From: Stenotrophomonas maltophilia R551-3
GTDB taxonomy: Bacteria; Pseudomonadota; Gammaproteobacteria; Xanthomonadales; Xanthomonadaceae
Length of the DNA stretch: 64,000 nt
Reading direction: 5' to 3'
NCBI RefSeq assembly: GCF_000020665.1
Contig: NC_011071.1
Span: 186,001 to 250,000, forward strand
Shown: positions 43,356 through 52,857 of the stretch, in pieces
Layout: each line of letters starts with the position of its first letter
How positions within the stretch are numbered: the stretch's first letter is position 1
The notes under the pieces: model-generated
The model's input: only the letters and a program-made list of their open reading frames with translations
What the model was told of the DNA's origin: nothing
Databases searched by the model: none
Program-made: the position numbers and the translations under genes

Positions 43356-44993
43356 ATGCCCGCTGTCGCTTCCGCTGTTCCCACCCCCGCCGCCAAGGCC
43401 ACTCCCGGTATCGCCCTGGCGACCCGCGTGGCCGGCCAGGACACCCTGCTGCCGGCGCCGCTGCTGGCCCTGCTGGTGTCGCTGCACCGCGCGGTGGAAC
43501 CGGGCCGGCAGGCACGGCTGCAGGCGCGCCGCGTGCGCCAGGCGTTCTTCGACCAGGGCGGCCTGCCGGACTTCCGCGAAGACACCACCGCGATCCGCAG
43601 CGGCGACTGGCGTGTTGCCCCGCTGCCGGCCGCGCTGCAGGACCGCCGCGTCGAGATCACCGGCCCGACCGACCCGAAGATGGTCATCAACGCGCTGAAC
43701 TCCGGCGCCAAGGTGTTCATGGCCGACTTCGAGGATTCGACCTCGCCGACCTGGCGCAACCTGCTGGCCGGGCAGCAGTCGCTGGCCGCCGCGGTGCGTG
43801 GCGATCTCGAGTACACCGCACCGGCATCCAACGGGAAGGCCGGCAAGCACTACACCTTGCGCCCGTTCGACGAACAGGCGGTGCTGATCGTACGCCCGCG
43901 CGGCTGGCACCTGGACGAGAAGCACGTGCGCATCGATGGCCAGTTCATCGCTGGTGGCCTGTTCGACGCGGCGGTGTTCGCCTTCCACAACGCCCGCACC
44001 CTGCAGGCCAAGGATCGCGGCCCGTACTTCTACCTGCCCAAGCTGCAGAGCATGGAAGAGGCGGCGCTGTGGGAGACCGCGCTGTCGCACATCGAAGGCA
44101 TGCTCGGCCTGCCGCACGGCCAGATCAAGGTGACCGTGCTGATCGAAACGCTGCCGGCGGTGTTCGAGATGGACGAGATCCTGCACGCGCTGCGTGACCG
44201 CATCGTCGGCCTGAACTGCGGGCGCTGGGACTACATTTTTTCGTACCTGAAGACCTTCCGCCGCCATGCCGACCGCGTGCTGCCCGAACGCGGCCAGGTG
44301 ACCATGACCCAGCCGTTCCTGAAGGCGTATTCGGAGCTGTTGATCCAGACCTGCCATCGCCGCGGTGCGCATGCGATGGGCGGCATGGCTGCGCAGATTC
44401 CCATCAACAACGATGCCGCTGCCAACGAGCAGGCGATGGCCCGCGTGCGTGCTGACAAGCTGCGCGAGGTCACTGCCGGCCACGACGGTACCTGGGTGGC
44501 GCACCCGGCGCTGATTCCGGTGGCGATGGCGATCTTCGACGAACACATGCCCGGTGCAAACCAGCACAGCGTGCTGCGCCAGGATGTGCGCGTCGGCCGC
44601 GACGAACTGATCGCGCGGCCGCCGGGCACCATCACCCGTGCCGGCTTTGAGGGCAACGTGGAAGTCTGTGTGCGCTACCTGGCGGCGTGGCTGGATGGCA
44701 ACGGCTGCGTGCCGATCCATCACCTGATGGAGGACGCGGCCACCGCCGAGATCAGCCGCAGCCAGCTGTGGCAGTGGCTGCATACGCCGGGCCAGCAGCT
44801 GGACGATGGCACTGCGATCGATCTGGCGCTGCTGGATTCCACCCTGTCGCAGCTGCCGGCACGGCTGGGCGATACCGCCGCGCTGCCCGGTGGCACACAC
44901 ATCGGCGAGGCCATCGCGCTGCTCGGCGAACTGAGCCGCAGCGACGAACTGACCGATTTCCTGACCCTGCCGGCCTACGCGCGCATCGACTGA
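43356..44993 (+). CDS. aceB: Malate synthase A
   Basis: 545 residues, the AceB-type length. Condenses glyoxylate with acetyl-CoA to malate. Diagnostic blocks: '[33 protein letters not shown]', '[17 protein letters not shown]', '[39 protein letters not shown]' and '[12 protein letters not shown]'-like '[17 protein letters not shown]'. Start with GGAG 7 bases upstream. First gene of aceBA; isocitrate lyase follows after 64 bases. Confidence 0.96.
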   Translation: MPAVASAVPTPAAKATPGIALATRVAGQDTLLPAPLLALLVSLHRAVEPGRQARLQARRVRQAFFDQGGLPDFREDTTAIRSGDWRVAPLPAALQDRRVEITGPTDPKMVINALNSGAKVFMADFEDSTSPTWRNLLAGQQSLAAAVRGDLEYTAPASNGKAGKHYTLRPFDEQAVLIVRPRGWHLDEKHVRIDGQFIAGGLFDAAVFAFHNARTLQAKDRGPYFYLPKLQSMEEAALWETALSHIEGMLGLPHGQIKVTVLIETLPAVFEMDEILHALRDRIVGLNCGRWDYIFSYLKTFRRHADRVLPERGQVTMTQPFLKAYSELLIQTCHRRGAHAMGGMAAQIPINNDAAANEQAMARVRADKLREVTAGHDGTWVAHPALIPVAMAIFDEHMPGANQHSVLRQDVRVGRDELIARPPGTITRAGFEGNVEVCVRYLAAWLDGNGCVPIHHLMEDAATAEISRSQLWQWLHTPGQQLDDGTAIDLALLDSTLSQLPARLGDTAALPGGTHIGEAIALLGELSRSDELTDFLTLPAYARID

Positions 44994-45057
44994 CCGACCG
45001 CCCGCAATTCTGCCGTTTCCCTCCCCGCTGCACGCACGAACCGAACTGGAGAAAGAC

Positions 45058-46359
45058 ATGAGCAAGCTGCCCACTGCCGAACAGATCCAGCACGACTGGG
45101 ACACCAACCCGCGTTGGGAAGGCATCCAGCGCAACTACAGCGCTGCCGACGTGGTGCGCCTGCGCGGCACCGTCCACATCGAGCACTCGCTGGCCCGCCT
45201 GGGTGCAGAGAAGCTGTGGGCATCGCTGCACGAGCGCGAGTTCGTCAACGCGCTGGGTGCACTGACCGGCAACCAGGCCATGCAGCAGGTCAAGGCCGGG
45301 CTGAAGGCGATCTACCTGTCCGGCTGGCAGGTGGCGGCCGACGCCAACCTGGCCGGGCAGATGTACCCGGACCAGTCGCTGTACCCGGCCGATTCGGTGC
45401 CGGCGGTGGTCAAGCGCATCAACAACACCCTGCTGCGCGCCGACCAGCTGCACCACGCCGAAGGCAAGGACGACATCGATTTCCTGCAGCCGATCGTGGC
45501 CGATGCCGAAGCCGGCTTCGGCGGCGTGCTCAACGCGTTCGAGCTGATGAAGGCAATGATCGAGGCCGGTGCCGCTGGCGTGCACTTCGAAGACCAGCTG
45601 GCGTCGGTGAAGAAGTGCGGCCACATGGGCGGCAAGGTGCTGGTGCCGACCCGCGAGGCGATCGAGAAGCTCAACGCCGCGCGCCTGGCCGCCGACGTGC
45701 TGGGCGTGCCGACCCTGCTGGTGGCGCGTACCGATGCCGAAGCCGCGGATCTGCTGACCAGCGACATCGATGGCAACGACAAGCCGTTCGCCACCGGTGA
45801 GCGCACCGTGGAAGGCTTCTACAAGACCCGCAATGGCCTGGACCAGGCGATCAGCCGCGGCCTGGCCTATGCGCCCTATGCCGACCTGGTGTGGTGCGAG
45901 ACCGGCAAGCCGGACCTGGAATTCGCACGCAAGTTCGCCGAGGCGATCCATGCGAAGTTCCCCGGCAAGCTGCTGGCCTATAACTGCTCGCCCAGCTTCA
46001 ACTGGAAGAAGAACCTGGACGACGCCACCATCGCCAAGTTCCAGAAGGAGCTGGGCAGCTACGGCTACAAGTTCCAGTTCATCACCCTGGCCGGCTTCCA
46101 TGCGCTGAACTACGGCATGTTCAATCTGGCCCACGGCTATGCACGTCGACAGATGAGCGCGTTCGTGGAACTGCAGGAAGCCGAGTTTGAAGCGGCCGAG
46201 CGCGGCTTCACTGCGGTCAAGCATCAGCGTGAGGTTGGCACCGGCTACTTCGATGCGGTGACCCAGGCGATCCAGCAGGGCCAGTCGTCGACCACCGCAT
46301 TGACCGGTTCGACCGAGGAAGAGCAGTTCCACGGCGGGCGCAGCGAACGCGCGGCGTGA
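45058..46359 (+). CDS. aceA: Isocitrate lyase
   Basis: 433 residues. Splits isocitrate into glyoxylate and succinate. The catalytic Cys is in [14 protein letters not shown], and '[12 protein letters not shown]' and the C-terminal '[14 protein letters not shown]' are typical of AceA. GGAGAAAGAC precedes the ATG. With aceB it forms the glyoxylate shunt, needed for growth on acetate, fatty acids or leucine-derived acetyl-CoA, which fits the liu genes 7 kb away. Confidence 0.97.
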   Translation: MSKLPTAEQIQHDWDTNPRWEGIQRNYSAADVVRLRGTVHIEHSLARLGAEKLWASLHEREFVNALGALTGNQAMQQVKAGLKAIYLSGWQVAADANLAGQMYPDQSLYPADSVPAVVKRINNTLLRADQLHHAEGKDDIDFLQPIVADAEAGFGGVLNAFELMKAMIEAGAAGVHFEDQLASVKKCGHMGGKVLVPTREAIEKLNAARLAADVLGVPTLLVARTDAEAADLLTSDIDGNDKPFATGERTVEGFYKTRNGLDQAISRGLAYAPYADLVWCETGKPDLEFARKFAEAIHAKFPGKLLAYNCSPSFNWKKNLDDATIAKFQKELGSYGYKFQFITLAGFHALNYGMFNLAHGYARRQMSAFVELQEAEFEAAERGFTAVKHQREVGTGYFDAVTQAIQQGQSSTTALTGSTEEEQFHGGRSERAA

Positions 46360-46363
46360 TGCG

Positions 46364-46438
46364 GTAGTGCCGGCCGCTGGCCGGCAACCACGCGATCCTT
46401 CGGGCACCACAGGGAAGCCGGCCAGCGGCCGGCTCTAC
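46364..46438. repeat. SMAG inverted pair
   Basis: GTAGTGCCGGCCGCTGGCCGGCA and inverse CCAGCGGCCGGCTCTAC, immediately after aceA. Confidence 0.85.
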
Positions 46439-46480
46439 CGAAGCCTCGAAATCCGATCAGGGTGGCCAGGGAAGGGCCAG

Positions 46481-46519
46481 ACAACGCCGGCCGGTCGGGG
46501 GACCTGCCGGCGTTGTTGT
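46481..46519 (+). terminator. Probable terminator of aceBA
   Basis: An 11-bp perfect stem (ACAACGCCGGC and complement) around a 14-base loop, ending GTTGTTGTA. It lies after the SMAG pair. The remaining 260 bases to the next gene hold a likely promoter (TTTAAAG ... TATGCT near 46720-46738) and no gene. Confidence 0.65.
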
Positions 46520-46778
46520 ATCGATCAAACGGTCGCCAATCCTGCCAGCGTCAATCAGGCGCACCCTGGGGCCGGAGAACTTGGCCGAATCCCTGTGAAG
46601 ATGCCCAGCAGATTGATCCAGCAGGGCTTTTGTGCGGACACTCATGACCAGAACGGGCCATGCTGAATCTTCACATCGGATCGGTTCGCCGGAAGACTCA
46701 AAATGAGATAGGGCGCACACTTTAAAGCGGTGCTATGCTCCGCGGCTCACCAGGGGACGCTGGCGGCAGGTGCAGGGA

Positions 46779-47819
46779 ATGACCGGCAGGGGTGCGGCCG
46801 AGAACAGTGATGTGACGTCAGGTATCGCCCGGGTGGCGATGGCCGAGATCGTGCATGCACTGTTGTCCGATGCCGAGGTTGCATTGTTCGCCAGATTCGC
46901 CCGCGCATGCAAGCTTCATGCCGGACAGTGGCTGTTCCAGCGTGGCCATCGCGGCGAGCGGATGTACGTGATCCTCGAAGGCCGGATCGAACTCGACTTC
47001 GGCGAGGACCTGGTGATCAAGACCCTTGGCCAGCATGAGTTCTTCGGAGAGCTCGGCCTGCTGGTCGGCGACCACCCGCGCAGCGCCAGTGCCCGCGCGC
47101 TGGTCGACTGTGAAGTGCTGGAGCTGGGGCCTACTGATTTCCATCGCCTGGTCGAATCCGATCCGGGCCTGGTCGCCTACTTCCTGCGCCGCACGATCAT
47201 GCGCGTGCTGACCAACGAGCAGGCCCTGATCAGCCAGCTGCGCCGGCGCAACCACGATCTGGAAACCGCGCTGGACAACCTGTACATCACCACCCATCAG
47301 CTGACCCACACCCGTGAGCTGGTGCGTACCGATGAACTGACCGGGCTGCACAACCGCCGTGGCCTGACCCTGTACCTGCAGGAATGCCGAGCCGAGGCCG
47401 AGGGATTGCCGCAGGCGCTGCTGCTGATCGACTGTGACCGCTTCAAGCAGATCAACGACCGCCACGGCCACCAGGCCGGTGACCGCGTACTGCAGAGCAT
47501 GGGCAACATCCTGCGTTCGATGGCCGGTGAGCAGGATCTGGCCTGCCGCCTGGGTGGCGACGAGTTCTGCCTGATCCTGCGCCGAGGCAACCACGAGATC
47601 GTGCAGCACGCCGCCGAGTTCATTCTCAGTGCGGTACACGGCCTGCTCGAGCGCAGCAATGGCACTCCGCATGTCAGCCTGGTCAGCATCGGCGCCAGCC
47701 TGCTGCCGACGGAATCGGGCTGGAGCGAGTGGTACGCCAACGCCGACCGCGCGCTGTACCAGGCCAAGCGCGATGGTGGCAACTGCCTGCGCTGGGCGGA
47801 TGCAGCGGACATACCTTGA
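46779..47819 (+). CDS. Cyclic-nucleotide-binding-domain diguanylate cyclase
   Basis: About 346 residues. A cNMP-binding/CAP_ED domain (about 30-145: 'GQWLFQRGHRGERMYVILEGRIELDFG', 'HEFFGELGLLVGDHPRSASARAL') is joined by a coiled coil (about 155-190) to a GGDEF domain with intact active site RLGGDEFCLIL and 'RTDELTGLHNRRGL'. The RxxD inhibitory site is not evident. It should make cyclic-di-GMP in response to a bound nucleotide or other ligand. The start may instead be GTG at 46770. It is 16 bases upstream of the class III cyclase gene, so one product may be the other's signal. Confidence 0.9.
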   Translation: MTGRGAAENSDVTSGIARVAMAEIVHALLSDAEVALFARFARACKLHAGQWLFQRGHRGERMYVILEGRIELDFGEDLVIKTLGQHEFFGELGLLVGDHPRSASARALVDCEVLELGPTDFHRLVESDPGLVAYFLRRTIMRVLTNEQALISQLRRRNHDLETALDNLYITTHQLTHTRELVRTDELTGLHNRRGLTLYLQECRAEAEGLPQALLLIDCDRFKQINDRHGHQAGDRVLQSMGNILRSMAGEQDLACRLGGDEFCLILRRGNHEIVQHAAEFILSAVHGLLERSNGTPHVSLVSIGASLLPTESGWSEWYANADRALYQAKRDGGNCLRWADAADIP

Positions 47820-47835
47820 TCGGGAGAGACCGGCG

Positions 47836-50340
47836 ATGAATGGCGACAACGGAACGTCGACGCCGCACAACCAGCAACTGCGTGCGCTGCTGTTCACCGA
47901 TCTGTGTGATTCGCTGCTGCTGGTCGAACGCATCGGCGATGTGGCTGCCGCCGAGCTGTTCCAGGAACACGACCGCTTGGTGCTGGCGCTGCAGCAGCGC
48001 TGGCACGGCCAGCTGATCGACCGCTCCGACGGATTGTTCATGCTGTTCGAGCGCCCGATTGATGCGCTCGGATTCGCCCTGGATTACCAGCGTGGCCTGC
48101 AGCCGCTGGGGCAGGCGCGTGATCTCCGACTGCAGGCGCGGGCCGGGTTGCACGTGGGTGAGGTCATCCTGTGGAACAACAGCTCGGAATCGATCGCGCT
48201 TGGAGCCAAGGCTGTGGAGGTGGAGGGCCTGGCCAAGCCGATGGCAGCGCGCCTGATGCAGTTGGCTCCCCCCGGACAACTGCTGATGTCGGCGGCTGCT
48301 GAATCGGTGGTGCGCCGTGCAGCGACGGAGCTGGGTGAACTGGGCGGTCGCCTGCAGTGGAGGTCATTCGGTCGCTGGCGCTTTCGCGGTGTGGCGCAAC
48401 CGATGGAAGTGCTGGGCGTGGCGGTGGCGGGGAAGGGCATGCTTTCCCGGCCGCGTGCCAGCGACAAGGCACGCCCTGATGTTCCGGTCTGGCGGCGTCC
48501 GCTGGCGATGGCCGCGCAGGCGGCCCTGATTGTCTCTGTCGGGCTGGGCCTGTGGCTGCTGGCCCGGCCACAGCCGGCGATTGCCTTCGCCGAACGCGAC
48601 TGGGTGGTGATGGCCGATGCGCGCAACCTGACCGATAACCCGGTCCTGGACGACGCCCTGAACCAGGCGTTGCGCATCGGGCTTGAGCAGTCGCGTTACG
48701 TAAACGTGATCAGCGACGTGAAGGCGCGCGACACCATGGCGCGCATGTTGATGCCAGAAAACACCGAGATCGATCGTACCGCCGCTGTCCAGATCGCAAT
48801 GCGCGATGGCGCGCGCGCGGTACTGGATCCCTCGATCCGTGAGGTACACGGCCAGCTGCGTGTGGCCGTCGATGTCGTCAATCCTGCCACTGGCGAGACC
48901 GTCTACTCGGTTTATTCCGATGGCAAAGGCCTGCCTTCCGCGCTGACCTCCAGTGACCAAGTGGTGGTGCAATTGCGATCGCGGTTGGGCGAAGCGATGG
49001 CGCAGATCGGCAAGACATCGGCACCGTTGCCGCAGGTGGCAACAGCCAACCTCGACGCACTGCATGCCTACGCACGCGGACAGCTTGCCTATGGCCGCGG
49101 ACAGACCGAGTCGTCATTGAAATTTTTCCAGATCGCAACGCGCATCGATCCCGACTTCGCCATGGCCTATGTCGGGCAGATGCGATCGATGTTCAGCCAG
49201 GGCCAGCTGGAGGACGCGCGCGGTTTGCTGACCAAGGTCAGGACGCTGCGTCATCGGCTGAGCACGCGTGAGGGCCTGTATCTGGATGCATGGCAGGTGG
49301 AGCTGGAGTCCGGTTCTGAATCCGCCGCTGGCGAGGCCTGGAAGGTACTGGCCGATCTGTATCCGGATCATCACGGGGCCAGCGTCAACCATGGTCTGGC
49401 CGAGTTCGTGCTGGGCCACTACGAAAAGGCGGAGCAGGCCGTTGCCCATGCCAACGTGGAGCAGAACCCGTTGCGCAGCGTGACGCTGGAGCTGCTCGGG
49501 CGCATCCAGTTGGCACGGGGAAAGGTCGATGAGGCGGTAGCAACGCTGCATCGTGCCATGCAGCTCGCCGAAGGTCGCCCGAACCGGCAGCTGGTTGCGG
49601 CGCTGGCCGTGTCCGGGCGAAATGCAGAGGCCAGTGCAGTGCTGGCGCGGTTGCCGGAGAACGGGCCGGGACGGTGGCTGGAAGGGACTTCACTGGCCAT
49701 TGATGAGGGGCGATTCGAGGAGGCGTTGGCAGCCTCGGTCGCGTCCGCAGGCCGGTGCAATGGCGGTCCCTTCGCATGTGATCTGCTGGGCACGGTCAAT
49801 TTGGCTGTTCACGCCGCGGCGGCTCGATGCGTAGCGCCACGCGACTTCGCAACGCAGGCCAGCGCGCTGCTGCGGAATGCGGCACGCCCCGACAACGGTG
49901 AACGCGGACAGTATCTGTATTTCGCTGCGGCCAGCTTGTATGCGGCACAGCGCTTGGGCCTGCAATCCTCGATCGGCCGGCAGGTGGCCGAGCTTGACGT
50001 ATTGGCGGCCGACGCCGTCGACCCACGTGCGCGCCAGTTGGCGGCGGTGGTCAAGGCCAATGCGTTGCATCTGTCCGGTGACAGCGCGCAGGCAATCAAG
50101 ATGCTGCAGGCGATGGTTGATGGCAGCGAGCTGTTCCAGGTCCACAGCGTGCTGGCAGCGGCCTACGCCGCACAGGGCGCGATACAGGAGCAGCAGTCGC
50201 AGCTGGACTGGATGCGTCGGCACCGCGGGCGCGCCTATACCGAATTCGCAGGCTCGTCCGTGTTGCAGGCATTGAATGTAGGCGACAGCCAGCGTGGGCC
50301 ATCACGCCCGGGATGCGCCCTCTCACCGGACGCATCCTGA
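47836..50340 (+). CDS. Class III nucleotidyl cyclase fused to membrane segment and TPR region (peptide modification system cyclase)
   Basis: 834 residues. Residues about 12-195 form an adenylate/guanylate cyclase-like domain: the metal Asp22 in LLFTDLCDS and a second Asp in IDRSDGLFMLF are kept, and 'ARAGLHVGEV' follows. One membrane helix (about 227-247) leads to a domain (260-400) like those of TPR-adenylate cyclases, then TPR-like repeats (about 410-810). GGGAGAG 8 bases upstream sets the start. The same architecture is known in Xanthomonadaceae next to 'putative modified peptide' genes, where it is named peptide modification system cyclase. The neighbours here agree. Whether it makes cAMP is untested. 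Confidence 0.85.
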   Translation: MNGDNGTSTPHNQQLRALLFTDLCDSLLLVERIGDVAAAELFQEHDRLVLALQQRWHGQLIDRSDGLFMLFERPIDALGFALDYQRGLQPLGQARDLRLQARAGLHVGEVILWNNSSESIALGAKAVEVEGLAKPMAARLMQLAPPGQLLMSAAAESVVRRAATELGELGGRLQWRSFGRWRFRGVAQPMEVLGVAVAGKGMLSRPRASDKARPDVPVWRRPLAMAAQAALIVSVGLGLWLLARPQPAIAFAERDWVVMADARNLTDNPVLDDALNQALRIGLEQSRYVNVISDVKARDTMARMLMPENTEIDRTAAVQIAMRDGARAVLDPSIREVHGQLRVAVDVVNPATGETVYSVYSDGKGLPSALTSSDQVVVQLRSRLGEAMAQIGKTSAPLPQVATANLDALHAYARGQLAYGRGQTESSLKFFQIATRIDPDFAMAYVGQMRSMFSQGQLEDARGLLTKVRTLRHRLSTREGLYLDAWQVELESGSESAAGEAWKVLADLYPDHHGASVNHGLAEFVLGHYEKAEQAVAHANVEQNPLRSVTLELLGRIQLARGKVDEAVATLHRAMQLAEGRPNRQLVAALAVSGRNAEASAVLARLPENGPGRWLEGTSLAIDEGRFEEALAASVASAGRCNGGPFACDLLGTVNLAVHAAAARCVAPRDFATQASALLRNAARPDNGERGQYLYFAAASLYAAQRLGLQSSIGRQVAELDVLAADAVDPRARQLAAVVKANALHLSGDSAQAIKMLQAMVDGSELFQVHSVLAAAYAAQGAIQEQQSQLDWMRRHRGRAYTEFAGSSVLQALNVGDSQRGPSRPGCALSPDAS

Positions 50341-50356
50341 GCGATCGGCACCAAGG

Positions 50357-50647
50357 TCAGGGCGTCGGTGCCTGCGAACCGTCGATGAAGCAATGCGGAT
50401 GGCTGAACACCGCGCGCTCGGTCAGCTGCTGCACCAGATTGTCGCGTGCAGCGGCCAGATCTTCATTGGAGGCCAGGTCGGCGGACAGCATGCAGCCCTG
50501 CGCGGCGGCACCCGCCTCGACACTGATCTGCTGCAGGGCTGTTGCCGGGTCCTGCTTGAATGCTGTGCGGAAGTCTGCGTCGGTGGTGAGCAGATCAAGC
50601 AGCGTGGTGGCGTCAGCGAGGGACAGTGGGGATTTGCGGTTGGTCAT
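50357..50647 (-). CDS. Putative RiPP precursor peptide 1 (NHLP-related)
   Basis: 96 residues. The leader-like part 'LLDLLTTDADFRTAFKQDPATALQQI' follows the LLxLLxxDxxFRxxFxxxPxxA pattern shared with the two peptides at 52039 and 52413, and resembles nitrile-hydratase-like/Nif11-type leaders. 'LASNEDLAAARDNLVQQL' is also shared. Two Cys (QGCMLS and PHCFID); the end, AVFSHPHCFIDGSQAPTP, differs from the others and is the probable core. Divergent from the dehydrogenase, convergent with the cyclase. An in-frame TTG at 50662 is an alternative start. Confidence 0.8.
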   Translation of the reverse strand: MTNRKSPLSLADATTLLDLLTTDADFRTAFKQDPATALQQISVEAGAAAQGCMLSADLASNEDLAAARDNLVQQLTERAVFSHPHCFIDGSQAPTP

Positions 50648-50811
50648 GAGCGTGGGATCCAAGGAGACAGGGAAGGTCGAACAAGTGGCGCGTGCCTTTG
50701 ACCGTAGTCATAGCGGCGCGGATCGATGGGTCTTGAACGCGGTACTGGGCCATACTTACCCAGCTCCACCGGCAGCACATTGCCGGAATCCCATTTGCCA
50801 CAGGAACGTCG

Positions 50812-51990
50812 ATGACCTCTTCGCGGTACCGCCGATGCCACGCGCTGGCTGTTGTTCCCGATGAACAACCATCGTTCTCCCTGAACAGCCTGCTGGCTGG
50901 TGGAACCGGTGTGGAGTTCGTGCAGCAGTTGCAGGTGCGTGCTGCCCATCTCGATCAGCCTGTGACGCTCGATGCCGACGCTTGTGCGTTGCTGTTGCAG
51001 ACCAGCGCGGAGCGCTGGCAGGTCTTGCCGGATGACCTGCAGAACCGCGCCCGAGTCGCATCGCTGCTGGAGGCGGGGTTGCTCATCGCCGAGGAGGGCG
51101 CGCCCGAGGCGGCGCGACAGGCCGACCAGCGTGTTCGCGACGGGCACTGGTGGGCCTTGTCAGCCATCCATCATCGCCATTCCCGCTGGGCGGGCGTAGA
51201 CAGTGCCGGCGATATGGAGAAGCACCGGATGGTGACCGCACAGGACCTGGTGCAGCAGCTCGGCAAGCCACCGACCGAAGCCCCGGAGCGGCAGCCGGGT
51301 GCCATCGCTCTGCCGGTCGCGGCACCCGATGCCGTGGCGCAGCTGTTGGCTGCACGTACCACCTGCCGCAACTACGCCGAGGACAAGCCTCTATCGCTGG
51401 AGATGCTGGCCGGCATGATGCAGCACGTGCTGATGGCGCAGGCACAGGTGGAAACCGAACCCGGCGTGCGCTTCCTGAAGAAGAACGTACCGTCCGCGGG
51501 TAGCCTGCATCCGCTGGAAGCGTACGTGATTGCGCGCAAGGTCGATGGCCTGCAGCCTGGGTTGTATCACTACCATGCCGTGGCTCACGAGCTGGCACGG
51601 CAACAGGCGCAGCCCGCCCAGCTGGACGATTTCTGCCTGCGCCTGTTGTCGGGCCAGCACTGGTTCGCTTCGGCCCACGCCATGGTGGTGCTGGTCTGCC
51701 GTTTCGGTCGCAACTTCTGGAAGTACCGCAACCACGCCAAGGCCTATCGCGCCGTGAGCCTGGATGTCGGCCATGTGTCGCAGGCACTGTATACAGCGGC
51801 CACGGCCAATGGCTTGGGCGGCTTCGTCACCGCGGCGATCAATGAGACGGAGATCGAGTCGCTGCTGGGGTTCGACCCGATGGTCGACGGCGCAATGGCG
51901 GTGTGCGGATTCGGTTGGCGTGCGCAGAGCATGACCACGGCGGAGCTGGACCCTGCGGGGCATGTCTGGAAGCGCGAGGCCCGCGATTGA
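50812..51990 (+). CDS. SagB-like flavin dehydrogenase, putative peptide maturase
   Basis: 392 residues. The C-terminal 220 residues are a nitroreductase/SagB fold: 'AARTTCRNYAEDKPLSLEMLAGMMQHVL', the FMN loop 'NVPSAGSLHPLEAYVI', 'YRAVSLDVGHVSQALYTAATANGLGGFVTAAIN' and 'AMAVCGFGW'. The N-terminal 170 residues form a separate domain, as in SagB-type azoline oxidases where it may bind substrate. AGGA sits 7 bases before the start. SagB enzymes oxidise thiazolines/oxazolines in RiPPs, but no YcaO cyclodehydratase is present here, so the chemistry may differ. Flanked by three candidate substrate peptides. Confidence 0.85.
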   Translation: MTSSRYRRCHALAVVPDEQPSFSLNSLLAGGTGVEFVQQLQVRAAHLDQPVTLDADACALLLQTSAERWQVLPDDLQNRARVASLLEAGLLIAEEGAPEAARQADQRVRDGHWWALSAIHHRHSRWAGVDSAGDMEKHRMVTAQDLVQQLGKPPTEAPERQPGAIALPVAAPDAVAQLLAARTTCRNYAEDKPLSLEMLAGMMQHVLMAQAQVETEPGVRFLKKNVPSAGSLHPLEAYVIARKVDGLQPGLYHYHAVAHELARQQAQPAQLDDFCLRLLSGQHWFASAHAMVVLVCRFGRNFWKYRNHAKAYRAVSLDVGHVSQALYTAATANGLGGFVTAAINETEIESLLGFDPMVDGAMAVCGFGWRAQSMTTAELDPAGHVWKREARD

Positions 51991-52038
51991 ACAAGCCCGG
52001 CAGGGCGCTGGAGTACCCAGCGCCCCTTGTCGGGTGCA

Positions 52039-52380
52039 TTACTGGATGATGCGGTGGACGTGACCGGCTTCGAAGGTGAAGACCACGGTCATGGCTGCGC
52101 GGTGGCTGGAGAGATAGTTCACCAGGGCATCGCGGGCCTGGCTCAGCTCTTCCTTGCTGGCCAGCTTGCCGGTGCTCAGGCAAGGCGGCACCTGCGCCAT
52201 TGAGTCGAATGCCAGGCCGATCTGTCGGCAGGCCGGCAGCGGATTCCTGCTGAACTGCGCACGGAACACGTCGTCGCTGCACAGGCGATCGAGCAGGGCA
52301 ATGGCGGTTTGCGGCTCAAAGCGCGGCGACTCGGTGGTGGTGTGTTCGCTGGAGAACGGGGCACGAGTGAACGGCAGCAT
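52039..52380 (-). CDS. Putative RiPP precursor peptide 2
   Basis: 113 residues. Shares with peptide 3 'ALLDRLCSDDVFRAQFSRNP' (leader), 'LASKEELSQARDALVNYL', and the ending 'VVFTFEAGHVHRIIQ' (compare FMFESGHLQG). Cys in RLCSDD, PACRQ and PPCLS. It is 32 bases upstream-to-downstream of peptide 3 on the same strand. AGAGG 8 bases upstream supports the start at 52380; an earlier ATG at 52416 would overlap peptide 3. Convergent with the dehydrogenase. Confidence 0.8.
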   Translation of the reverse strand: MLPFTRAPFSSEHTTTESPRFEPQTAIALLDRLCSDDVFRAQFSRNPLPACRQIGLAFDSMAQVPPCLSTGKLASKEELSQARDALVNYLSSHRAAMTVVFTFEAGHVHRIIQ

Positions 52381-52412
52381 CGGATTTACCTCTGAAGTGG
52401 ATTGAGGGGCGT

Positions 52413-52727
52413 TCAAGCGGCCTGCGGTACGGCGGAGTGGTGCACGCTTCCCTGCAGATGCCCGGATTCGAACATGAAGGGGACATTGAATGCGGCGCGC
52501 TGGGCCAGGAGCGCGGCGATCTGCTGGCGCACCTGTTGGAACTCTTCCTTGCTGGCCAGGACGTTGTGGATGGCGCAGGGGCTTGTGCCGGAGTGTGCCT
52601 GCAGCCCATGCCGCGCCATCGCAGCGCCGGCATCGGCTGTGAACTCTGCGCGGAAGGCGTCGTCAGAACACAGCAGGTCGAGCAGCCGACCGGCATTGAC
52701 AGTGGTCATCGGGGACTTTGCGGACAT
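52413..52727 (-). CDS. Putative RiPP precursor peptide 3
   Basis: 104 residues. 'RLLDLLCSDDAFRAEFTADAGAAMARHGL' is the leader motif, then 'SPCAIHNVLASKEEFQQVRQQIAALL' and a C-terminal tail 'FNVPFMFESGHLQGSVHHSAVPQAA'. Two Cys (LLCSDD, SPCAI). GGAG 8 bases upstream of the ATG. It forms an operon with peptide 2 downstream. No double-glycine export site is obvious in any of the three. Confidence 0.8.
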   Translation of the reverse strand: MSAKSPMTTVNAGRLLDLLCSDDAFRAEFTADAGAAMARHGLQAHSGTSPCAIHNVLASKEEFQQVRQQIAALLAQRAAFNVPFMFESGHLQGSVHHSAVPQAA

Positions 52728-52857
52728 CGGAAACACTCCATGTGGGTCAATGTCCGCCGATTAAACCACGTGTGACTACCGCGAGCGTGCCGCAGCGCAG
52801 CGTCAAGCAAGGCGCGCCGAGCCGGTACAGGCCAGTGGTCCTGCTGGGCATGGCACC

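Noticed and set aside
50812-51990. Ordinary nitroreductase
   Set aside because: Too long for a simple nitroreductase, has the SagB-type loop PSAGSLHPLEAY and an extra N-terminal domain, and lies among precursor-like peptides.
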